Shown here piece by piece: positions 24,201 to 36,200 of a stretch of 64,000 nt of DNA. Location: the NCBI RefSeq assembly GCF_015832195.1, contig NC_052032.1:936618-1000617 (forward strand), given 5' to 3'. Within the stretch, counting starts at the first letter, position 1. Each line of letters opens with the position of its first letter. The DNA comes from Motacilla alba alba (taxonomy: Eukaryota; Chordata; Aves; Passeriformes; Motacillidae). Under the pieces are notes generated by a model. That model had not been told where the DNA came from. It saw only the letters and a list, made by a program, of their open reading frames with translations, and did not search any database. A program made the translations under genes and the position numbers.

Positions 24201-27200
24201 TTTGTTGCAGTGAAATGACTGGGGCTGTGGGAACGGGGAGCACTGAGAACCCCACAGACACACATTGGGGTCAGCACCAGGCAGCAGCACAGAATTTAAT
24301 TCTCTGCTTGCAGCGAGTCAAAGTGCCCAGCTTACCTGCGTGGGACTGCATGTGCTCCAGGAGATTGTTATAAAACTGGAACTGGATTCCACAAGCTCCA
24401 CAGGTGTAAGGCTCTGTTTGGGAGAAATCAGTTCAGAAGAATTACACAGAGTCTGCAGGGAAGCAGCACAGGTGCATACCTCAGTGTGTAAGCTGTGGGC
24501 ACAGCGAGCGGGGCAGGGCCCGGGCATGGCTCTGCCTCCTGGGCTGGGCTGGGCTGGGCTGGGCACCTCCTCCTGCTGCCCTTCACTGCCAGGGGACAGG
24601 CAGAGCACTACGGGAAGCCCCTGCTGCCGTGGGTGGGCATCTCAGCGACCTGCACAAGGGTTTCTCCTGGAGGCTGCCCACTGGCCAGGGTCTGCTGGCC
24701 CAAGCTGCTGCAGCCTGCCTCAAGCATGTCCTTGCTGGTTTTGTGCCTGTGAGTAAAGCCTGGTGGACTCATCTTCCATCCAATTCTGTCCAATTCCAGT
24801 GTCTGCTGCCTTTCCTGAGTGAGACAAGGAGCACTGGGTTGTGACAAATGCTGTAGTCAGAGGCTGGGGGTGGAGCAGTGCCATGGGGGAACTCAGCTGG
24901 GGCTTTGTGGCTGTCACCAAATGCAGCGAGTCCAGGGACTGGTGGGTCTCACGGGGCTGGGTGGCAGCAGGATGCCAGGGAAGCAGAGGTGGAGGGCAGG
25001 AAGCACAGGAACCAGGCCTGTGCCTGAAGGCTGAGAGCAGAGCAGGAGAGCCATGTGCCAGAGCAATATGGATGAGTTGGAGTGAGGAAAGAGCTGGGTG
25101 CAGAGCTCCCTGGTGAGCTGAAAGATACATTTAGCCCTGTTCTATGTTGAAAGTGCATTTCTTCCACTGAATTAACCTAAAAGCAAATGTTTGCAGTTGC
25201 CTGTCTAAACAGTATCGGTAGAGTGCATTGGTTGACAGATGTGATCTCGAACTACAGTGCAGCACTGGCACCTCTCACTGGGGCATTTTGTTCTGGAGCA
25301 GCAGAATGGACAAATGTGGCATATGAACAACTGTGGATACAAATGTCTGGCATTCACACGGAGCAGGGTCTATTGCTACAATATTTCAGAAGTCTAGATC
25401 TGAGTTCAAAGGGAAAAACATATTCTGTGTCAATGAATAAGCAGAAGCACCAGTGCCCAGGACAGAAGAACCAAAACCCAGGGGAGCACAAGGCTGCCTA
25501 TACCTTGTGAGAAGTCTGTCTCAGGGAGCAAACCCCAGAATCCACCTCAAGGCTACAGGAATCCATGAGGAAAAACATAAAAGAGAACATGAGCAAGTCT
25601 GTATAAGCTGTACTTTTATGCTGTGAGGTCAAACCTTTCCCACAGAACCTAGAGCCTCTGGAATGATGCAGCCAGCTCTGCCTGGAGTTGTGCTCAATGC
25701 TTTAACTCACTGTGTCTGCTTGTGATGCTGCTCCTGGGCTTGCTGCAGTATGGAAGTTTGGAAATTTGGTACTTAAGTAACTATGTTTGTGGAAAAAAGA
25801 GAAGACTTGGACAGCTGAGTGGCACATGGGGATTTTGGTCCTTGGGAATTAGCAGTGACTGGCTGTGTCTGCCGGAATCATCAGTAGTGAGGTAGTTGTG
25901 GTACAGTGCCACAAGAGGTACAATGCAATCTAATTGTTTAGACTTTTTTTTAATTGTCAGAGAGGAGAAGGCTCCCAGTGGGTGGTAACCATCCCTCTTG
26001 GGCTTGTATTTCAATGCCAAAGACCCGTGTTACAGACACACCTGTGCCTCTGCTGCTCATGGAGCCCAGACTGCTCAGATGGAAACGCCTCAAACTGAGG
26101 GGGCCTGACTGCCCCTTCAAGGGTCAAAATTAATGTGTGAATATTCTAATGAAAGCAGCCACACTTCTGAGAGCCTGCTGACTGCTGCTGACAAGCAGCT
26201 CAGAAGAGCTGTGTGACCCTCTCTTTCTGCCCCTCTGCTCTGCTGGAGCCCCTGCCCCTCCAGCAGAGGGGGGAACAGACCCTGCTGTACCTTCCAGTGC
26301 TGCAGCAAGGCTGCCAGCTGCAGGTGTCACTCCACAGTCCCCTGGACACTGGCAGCTCTCGTGTGCCATTCACACCTCAGCAGACACCTGCACTCCCTTC
26401 TGGCACCCCTGCCTGCAGTGCAGAGGAGGAAGCAGTGGGGGAAGCCCTACTCACCACTGCAGTGCCAGGGCCCTTCTCTGCCCCCGCAGGAGCCCCCAGC
26501 TGCCCTGGCAGCAGGATTCCAGCACAGCACAGCTCTTCCCCAGCTCAGTTACAGCCTCAACAGCAGGCAAACCCCCCACATCAGCCAGCACTCTCCAAGC
26601 TGCACATTTCCCACACTCATTTTGCTCTCCTGTTTCACTCACATTTCTTTCTCAGCTCTCTTTGTCTCCCTGAGCTTCTTCACCTCCCTCCTGCTGTATT
26701 CTCAGCTATTTTATCAGCACAAACCTGGGCTATTTTTCTAGCTATCTCCTTGCCTGCCTTCCTCTCACCCCTGCCCAGTCTCTTTTGGGTTCTCCCACCT
26801 GCATCCAGCAGGCTGTGACCACCAAGGTCTCCATAGCTCTTCATCTCAAGCTCCTCCCTTTGGCACCATAAATCGTGGATGCTCAGTGCACTCAGTGAAT
26901 TGGTAAAATCTTTCATTTGTGATTATTCTCAGAAAAATTGTGTTGATTTTCATCTCAATTCCAAAAGATACCCGTTCTGTTCTACTCCAGAAATGTCCAA
27001 ACTTAGAAACAAAATCACCCCCTATTTCAAAAGCTAATTTCATGTTCTGAAAATTCTGAAGTATTTTCTAAATAATTCTGATACAAAGACATACAGAAGT
27101 CTAAGTTTACCACAAAGAAAACCTAGCCACATTAAAAATAAACATAAAATTCAAATTCACCCAACAGTTCCAAAGTATTTTCTGGGACCAGGGGAAGGGA

Positions 27201-30200
27201 TGCTTGGGAGGATGTGCAGAATCCCCACGGGAATGAATGAACTCACTTCACTTCCCAGAGCTCTCTCAACCCTCATCCTTCTGAGCTTTCAGCTCCTGAG
27301 CCCCTCATGCTCCAGAGTGCAGAGCTGGGACCAGTCAGGCTGGCTGGAGGGAGGGTGGGATGTGCCAGGGCTAGAAGAGGAAGAGGGATCTGGAAGGTGG
27401 AGAGAAGAAAGAGGCAATCTGTATCCCAAACTAGGGAAAAGTCTGTTCACCTGGGCTGATAATCCAGTAAATGCTCCTGCCTTTGACATCTCTTGACCAT
27501 GAACTGGAAAAGTTGTCAAAACTGCTCTGCACACCCATCTGAGCCACACCTGTGCCCCATTCTCCTTCTCTCCCACCACTGCTGGACCTCTGCTTGTCCT
27601 TCTCCCTGGGAATTTCAGCTCTTCCTTACTCAGCCTTAGGGATCTGTTCTCCTTCAGGTGGGCTGAGCTCAGCAAAGGGCTCCCACGTCTCCCCTTTTGC
27701 TCTCTGTCCTTCTGCTCCCAGCTGCTGGTGGTACAAGGGAAGCTTGTGCTGCCCCTATGAGCACCTGCTGTACTTGCAGAGGTGTTTTCTGAGAGCAGGT
27801 TTCAACCAGCAACTGTTGAAATCTCTTCACTGTCCTGAGCCACACAGAACTAACACTCACATTTGGTTGCACAATTTAAAACATCTTTCCCCAAGGCTAT
27901 AATTAGACCCTTTTAGTAGTGCTTTACCCAGTGAGCAAGGCCCCAGAGCAAGGCAGCAGCTGTGTGAGGCAAGCAGAGGAAAACCAGTGCCTGTGCTTGG
28001 GTTAAATAAATCACTCTAATTCCCATGTTAACTCTCATAGCCACATCTAAGCCAGGGAAAATAGCAGAGATTGGTCTGAAGCCAGGAGTGAACAGGAGTT
28101 GAGAGCTTTAACAGAAAGTTTCAGCAAGTGCCCTGAGGTGCTTGTGCAGTGACAAGACACCCAGCAGGGTGTCACCATGGCTCAGCAGGGACAGTCCCCC
28201 AGGCTGCCTTTTCCTCAGCAGAAAAAAACGCACATCTCAACACTTCTGTCCACATCTTGGTGAAAAACAAATGCAGAAGAACTGTGAGGAAAGCGTCTCA
28301 GCTTTTCCACCCAATGTTTCCATTTGCTTTAGCTTTACTAACAGTGTAATTGCACCTTCCTTTTGAAACCCATGAGACAAGGCAGGAGAACCAGCAGCAG
28401 GCTCCTACAAAAGCACCAGCACACCCCCAAATCAGTGGAAGTTTCTTGAAAACAGACCTTCTGTCATTTCCAGCCAGCTCAAACAGTAAGAGGTAACAAG
28501 GTGCTCTGGAGTATGTTTGGAAAAGGGGAGTCCCAAATTCACCACCCTTGTCAAACATCTTGGCATTAACTGGATTTCTCCTCCTGCATGAACTCATGTT
28601 CTGAATAAAGCCCTTGCTTCTCTCTCAGGTTTGTAAGAGAAGGAAGAACAGCTGTTCTCCTCCCTGCCACAGCCCCGATCAGGGTGTGGCACTCAGGGCT
28701 GGCTCACACCACCAGGCTGGCACAAATCACCCCAAAGCCCAGTGCCAGGAACCAAACACACTGCAAGGCAAAGCAAGAAGCTCCACCTGCTGAAACATCA
28801 AGGCCACAAGGCAGAATCTGCAGCAGAGACCCCCTGTCCACCCATCCCAGCCCTGCTCACTCCCAGTTTCCAATCCCAGGCCACAGGAACTGGCTCTGTG
28901 CAAGTGTTTACTGAGCTGAGCCCTGATCACAAGTTTTTCTGTGTGTAAATGTAACTTAAATATGGGGTCATTTTCAAATCTTGGTCTCAAAACATGCTCA
29001 CAAAAAACTCCCTGAAGACTGAATATGAAGTGATTTGGCAGCCCCAGACTGCATGGAAACACCCTGGAGGATTTCTGTTGCATTTAAATCTGACACCAGA
29101 GCCACAGAAGTGAGGCATTTTACGTTTCGACACCTGGACTCATAATAAAAAAGCATTTATTGATGAAAATTGCTCAGAGGGCAGGGCAGCAGGGCTGCAG
29201 GAGGGCAGTCCCTGCCTTTTGCACCACAGACATCCATCACACTTACTTTGTAAAAGCGGGAAAGGATTTGAAATCAGGGGACTTGCGGTTTCTGCAAAAA
29301 AGAAAGAGATTTAAATATTGAGACTGGCAGAGACCTTGCTGCATTCTACACAGCTTGGCCTATCTTCTCCCTGCTCCTTATCCCTACTCCACACTTCCAG
29401 AGTTATCCAGGGCAGGGCAGGATGGGAGCTCCATTTAACACAAAATCCAGCATGTCCAACATGTCAATTTTCTCTCCCTTGCCCTATTTCTCATGGCCAG
29501 GGTTCTGCATCTTTCCTGTCCAATTTAAAATGTCCAGAGATTTTAACACACATCCAATACTACAGCAATGGAAACAAGGAGGGAGGCCAGCAAAAAAAGG
29601 CCATGGGGCAAGAAACCCTTTACAAAGGCTTTCTTTGGTGCTCTAGATGCAAATTCCCAGTTTCACCATGCAGCTTCTTTAAACTAAAGCTGGGAGGGAA
29701 AACCAGGGTGTTTCGCTCTCCCTGGATACCAAAGGAGAGAGTTCCTAAGCAGTGCAGTTACTTCAGGCTAAGAATGCACATTTTCTATGCAGCACAGCTT
29801 GCAGGTTGCCTTTCTGTAAAGTGTGACTGAAAACTGGGTGCTGGCTGCCCCTTGGGCAACCAGGATTTGTCTGCATCCAGCCCCAGTGCCCTGGAGCAGA
29901 AGCAGTGATCCCAGCACCTCAGAACATGTATGGTTTCCTACAGTCCCCAGGTGAGGTCCTTTAGGGTCAGACCCCTTCAGAGGGACAGAAATCATTAATT
30001 ATTAATGTTAAATATTCAGTCAGGGACTCAGAGAATTTCCAGAAGGGTCCCAGTCCAAGGCTGTGAGCTGGCACATCCCTGACTGAGGCTCTCAGGACAG
30101 ACTTGGCCTGGCTTCCTAGGAAGGAAAACCACCCTAAGGAACTGCATGGGTCAAGCACAGTGAGCCTTCCTGCTAAACATCCCCGTGCTGAATACCTGAG

Positions 30201-33200
30201 CTGCTGGAAAGGGCTGCAGATGGCAAGGCCAGCCTGTAAGGAATGGAGACGGAGGCATGGATGATGCTGGGCAAAGACATGACTGGACAGTGCTGTGGAA
30301 AGGGGATGCATGGGAGACACCAGCTCATAGGGAATGCTGCTGATCACTTCACATACTGTGATCAGCCAGCAGTGCTGTAGCTGCTCCTGCAGCTGCTGAG
30401 ATCTGTACCTGAGGCAAGATCTTCACTGAAACAGGTCCCTAAAATGGCCCTGCTGAGCAGCTGAGCAGGGCAGGCTCCTCCAGGCACCCTCCTCTCTGTG
30501 TGTTGGGTCCTTGCTCTGGGAAGTGCCCTGCTCCCTCAGGGAACACACGTGTGCCCATGGCACCGCCCGGGGCTCCAAGCATAGCAGGGCTCCTGCAGCA
30601 GCCCAGCTGCACCTCAGCTTTTGAGGGACAAACCCCAATTTACTGTCTCCCCAGAAGAGGATCTGACCTGGAGCAGGCAGAGAGCCCAGCAGTAGCGCAG
30701 AGCACTTAAAGCAGCCCAAGGAATTCTCAGCACCACCTCTGGCTGCTCTCCAGACAGAAGTGCTGACACAGTGTCCTCGTTCTGCTTGGCTCCTACTCAC
30801 ATGGAAAGCACTGTCACTATGAAACAGCACTTCAGGTACTCCATACAACACTGGTTTATGTGAAGGAAGACTCTTAGGATTTTTCTGGTCTTCGCATTTA
30901 TAATTGGATTTTTTTTTTTTATCCATGCATTGCTAAGTCCCTGTTACAGCACAGGCACTTCCTCTAAAGCTACCTATCCAGGTAACAGTCATAGAAATGC
31001 CAGAGTTTGACTGATTAATGATAAATTACCTTGCACTGGGGCTTTGTAATCTTTCCCTCCACCAGGCAAACGGATTCTCCAGGCAAAATGAGAGTTCAGG
31101 TTTTTCTGCCCACTTTGCTCTCTCAGGGCCTGCCCTGGCCATGCCCTGCCCAGCCCCAGCCCAGTATCTGTGCTTGCAGACTGCAACCCTCAGCCCTATC
31201 CCTGGTTGTGTGTCCCAGTTCTGCTGAGTGCTCCTTGCCACAATGCTTTCACATGGATCATCTCAGTTCTTCTCTGTTGTCCCAAGGCTCCGGAGCAATT
31301 GGCAGGATATCACCCACAGAGACTGGCTGCTGAGTGGTTATTTTAACCCAGATATATTTCTTCCTGTCTGCAAGTTGCCTGTTGAACAGGAGAAGTCTGG
31401 AACAGCTTAAATGAATGTGGCACCAGAAATAAACAGATCATTCCTAGAAACCTCAATTCCACACAAATGCCCAGTGGACCCAGTGACTTATTTATGCAAT
31501 CAAGCAAAGTGACACTTTCTCAACTGAACTCTCCCTCTGTGACTCTCATTCTCTTAGTGGGATGGGAACTGCACTCAGCTGCTGACCCTCCTTCTGGGCA
31601 CAGCACTTCAGGCTGCTTTGAAAATGCAGCTCTGTCTATTTGTGCAATTGTGTTGCCCCATCACCAGCACTCCCTGTGCTATGCACAGAGTGGGAGCTCA
31701 AAGAACAACTCCACCTTCCCCCTTTCCTCACTCCTCAAATTTGGCCATTGGCTCTCCCAGCTCCATGGAGACGTTGCAGTCACAAACCAACCACAGATGA
31801 GAAAGAGAATTACCAGATGAATGTTAATGGAAGTTGTATTTGTGCTGACAGAGCCTGAGAGGCAGCTGGGTGCACCTCAGGAGGCAGAGGCACGGGGACT
31901 GGCTGTGCTAATGTCACACTGCAATCAGTAATCAAGAATTATTATGCCCCAAACACTAAAGCTGCACTCACCCACCAAAAATGCTATCCTAAAAGTGCTG
32001 TCTTTCCAGCAGAACCACCCCCACAGATGGGCTGTGCAATGGCTGGACTACAGGGGGTCAGCAGAAAGCGATGTATGGCCACACCAGGGAAGAAAGCTTG
32101 TGATTTCTGAAAATCCATGTTTAAAATCGAGTCCTGTGTCCTTTAAATCTTGACAACAGGAGATTATCAGGCTTTTCCAAGAATTTTTACTCTATATCAA
32201 ATGTAGGAAAATAATTTTTTTTGGTCTCAATCTCATCTCAGCTTGGCATGAACTGATTCGAATAAAGAAGACAGTTCCATTGACCCTCTGCCCAGTCTGG
32301 AATAAACAGTACTGGAAAGCAAAGCTTCCCGGTGTAAATACGAATGCAAAGGGTTGACATTTTAAAAACTCTTAAATGCTAAAATTTGTTGCACTGGAAG
32401 TTCTTACAGTAGTAGTTCCCTAAAGCAGCAGATGAAATTGAGACATATTTATACAGCTTAAATCAACCTTGAAAGTTCAAAATATTTCCCAATTCCCTAC
32501 ATAATTTTAACTGTTCTCTTTCACACCCGCAACATTGAATAAATTCAGACTTCAACAAACACTGACAATTTCAATTAGATTTCCCCTTTGATAGCTGTAT
32601 TTGAAGGTGTTGAAACTAAAGAGCTTTTTTTGTCCTTTTTTGCTTTTCTTCTTGGATTTTCACAATTCCCTTAATCCCTCTCGGCTTTCATTTCACAAAG
32701 GAGTAATCGACAGTGCCAAAACAAGGGCTCAAGTTGCATTAGGCTGTAAACACTTGAGTTAGAGATGGTTCTTGTCCCTGAGGAAGGTCACTGTCCCTGT
32801 CTGGAGTCAGAGGAAGGGAGACCCCAGGGGAGACCCCAAAGTCTGGGAGCCCAGTGGTGACAGAGGGCACCAGAGCAGGGCCCAGCCCCCGCCAAAGGCT
32901 CCTCTCCAACCACACGTGGATGAAAAGGAAGGCAATGACCTTCTCTATGGCACACAACACTCAGCTCAGCTCCTTTCTGGGGATTTCCTTACCCATGCCC
33001 AGGCTGATCATCACTGCCTTTTACGTTGCACAAGCTGGCCTTGAAATATTGTTTGGCCTCTTGAGAATTTAAAACCCCAGCATGTGTCAAGAGTTGGCAG
33101 AATGGCCCCCACCAGGGAGGGTTCCCTTGACAGCAGCTTTATGGCACCCTGAGGAATAACAGCTTCTGCTGTTCATCCCAGTGAGCCAATTCCATGCTTC

Positions 33201-36200
33201 AGGATCAGGTCATGGCACTGCTTTCTGGACCTCCCTTAGCTCAGCAGTGGATGAACAGAAGCTCTGTGTGACTTGAGACCTCTGCTGCCTGTGTTCCTGA
33301 GGCAGCAGAAGGGAGCAATTGGAACATTTTACCAGGATGCTATTCTTAAAGCACTGTGGAACTTCCAGGTTTCAGCAAAAAGCACATGCAAATGGCTGTG
33401 GACGCCCTTTTCCATGGGTACAAAGAGCACTCTCCAATCATAATGTGGATGACAGCTCGAGACCTTCACCCACTCCATGTCTCCAGCCCACCCTGCTGGG
33501 AGACAAAGCTGGGACTCACATCAGGCCCAAAGCACTGTTTGCCATGCAGCACAGAGCTCTGTTTTATGGGCAGCCAGATGCCAGCTCACACAGATAAGGA
33601 GGCCAGGTACCTACACTCACTGTGACAAGGACTGGGGTGGCGTGCATAGGGAAGAGACATCCGAAATCTAACATTTTCCATTCTAGTTCCATTACTGTTC
33701 CCACTCAGGACTCCCTACAGCATTGCAAGCCTGTGTATTGTAGGTGATTTTAGTTACTGACCTCCCTGTTCTGCTTGTCCTGCCCCACACTCCAGACACC
33801 AAGGGATCTGTGCCACTGCAGTCAGGATGGTGACACAGGGAAAAAGCAGAATGTCCCCAGCTGGGTGGCCTAAAAATCTCCTGCTGCTCTCGGGAATCTC
33901 TGTATCCAAGTCTGTGACACAAAGCTCACACCCACAGAGAGCAAGAGCCATCAGGCATTTAACAAGGCCAAGCCACACAGCTCTCGGCTGCTCAGCTGGG
34001 ACCTACATTTACCTCCCAAAACCTGGTGACTGTTCCTTACAGCAGCAGTTTGGTGACAAGCAAACAGCAGATGGGAGTGGGAGGACAGAAGTGTCCATCC
34101 TTTTGTCATTGCTCACCACATTACCACCACCTGCTTCCCTGCCTGGGAGAAATTTGCTGGCTGGAGCACAAGAGAGGACAAGCCAATGGTGCTAGAATCA
34201 CCCCAGAGTTCCCATCCCACATGTGACACTGAGCCACATGAGGTTTGTCACACCCGCTGAGACACGGCCATAGAAAGAAGGAAAAGGAGGAGGCAAGGAC
34301 ATGTCAGCTCTTCCGAAAGGCAGCTGCAGAGAGCTCTGCCTGGACAGCTGAGCACACAGAGCTCTCCCGGCCTCTCTGACCACCAGTGACAAGCACGGTG
34401 ACTGGTGATGCTCACCCAAGGCTGCTGCCAATGAGACCACTGGGACTCCTGAGAACTGGAAGGAATAAGAGGAGAAATGGCTTGGTGCAAGGGCTGGAAA
34501 AGAGCACTGAATGGGACATGTGGGAAGCAGCACAGAAATGGAGCCAAAGGGAAAAAACAGGGCTGGGGAAGAAAAGAGGATGCAGGATAGATAAAGGAAG
34601 GAAAAAGGAAAGAAGTTTACACATCCCCATGCACCAGCCTGGCTTTCAGGAGCATGTCATCTGCTTAATGCAGAAAGCAACTACTTCCACCAGAGCCCAA
34701 CTGCCCTCAGACCAGACCTGGGCAGCTCACTAGAGTTCTGCAGGTTTCCTGCTCAGTCAAAGGTCTAAGTGAGCACCTTGCAGCTCCTCTGCAGCCTGCC
34801 AGGACCTCGACTGAGCCACTAAAATAAACTGACACTACATGTGGTGCAGACAGAAACACTCCTTACAGGGAAACAAGATGAGCAAATCACATGAAACTTG
34901 CTACTCAGCTTGTAAGAATTTCTGGTTTTGTTTTGGTTTTTGCTGTGAACTTTCACTCATATGCTTTAAATGTTGCAGTCCAGAAAGAAACAGATTGAGG
35001 AGGATGAGTGTGGTGTGAGCTGGTACAAGGAGATGGCAGGGAGCGTTTGGGAGATGTGACAGAGCAACAGTGGGTCAGTATTTAATAGTTCAGAAAGAAC
35101 TGAAGGCTTGGACTGTTCAGTACAGCCACTGTTTGTGTTTCTTGTCAGTGCTTCCTGGACAGGTTCATGCTACAGGTTCGTCTTCCCTCCTGCAAAACTT
35201 GACAAGAGCAGCCAGCAGGTTTCTAATGCAGCTTTCATGACTTAAGGAATGAGCTGTCTGACAGGAAGGAAGATATTTCTGCCCTTCCTCTGTTGTACAA
35301 GGTTTGACAGGAATAAAATAGGTACAATCTCAGGCTGCTACTTTCCAGTGGCTCCAGAGGAGTCAGGGCCCCAGGTGGTGTATTGGCATTTACAGATGTG
35401 CACTTAAAGGCTTTGAAACCCTTCACAACACTGACAGTACCCCCAGAAGACAAGACATGAGCTGCTGAGAGGCAGGGCCACGTCCAGAGCTGCAGCCAGG
35501 CTGGCAACTCTGGTACTCAGTGACTACACTGCCTTAAGCCAGGTCTGACAGCCAGGCTGGGCTTACTGACCAGGGCCTGGGCAGCCCCAAGGACTCCTGA
35601 GTGTCCAGCAGGAACAGGACTAAGGGCCTGAAACAGAGACAAGCTCACCTGATGGGTTCTGCTTACACCTCTTTTCTTTAGGTTTTTCTGTCCCCGAATG
35701 ACCAGCTGCAATTGTGGTGAATGATGGATTAGTACAGGATTTTTCCCCAAAACACAACACACAGTATTTTAGCAACAAACAACTTTTTCCCCATTTCCCG
35801 TCACCCACTCTGCTACCACATCCCTGCTTTTCAACATGGTTCCAGAAAGCCCCTTACTTGCTTCTGAGGCAGGTCTAACCCCCAACAGACACTGTGTAAC
35901 CTGCTCCAGAGAGATATTCCACCCCTTACCTGACCATTCCAGCCAGAGGCATTGCCAACACCACATATTCTGCTTCTTTTGGATGGGGAATGGAGGGAGG
36001 CCAGGCTTTTCTGCTGGCATGTTATTTATCTCTGCAGCAAGATGCCAAATTGACATTTCATCTGGTCTGTCACTTTTGCTCCAATTAGGGAGCATGAAGA
36101 ATGGTAGTGGCCCACTGGAAGGCCAGGCAATACACAAGCAGGATAAAAACGTTGCACAGAAAACTCTGGTGGATCTGAACAAAATTGTCTAGGCCACTGG

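Larger units (their letters stand above)
19092..24335 (-). other. ZNF618: ZNF618 intron between finger 4 and the last linker exon
   Basis: A 5.2-kb intron. It contains two CR1 fragments (21905-22210 and 22715-22925). Otherwise I see unique-looking sequence with no further splice-bounded in-frame exon. Confidence 0.8.
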
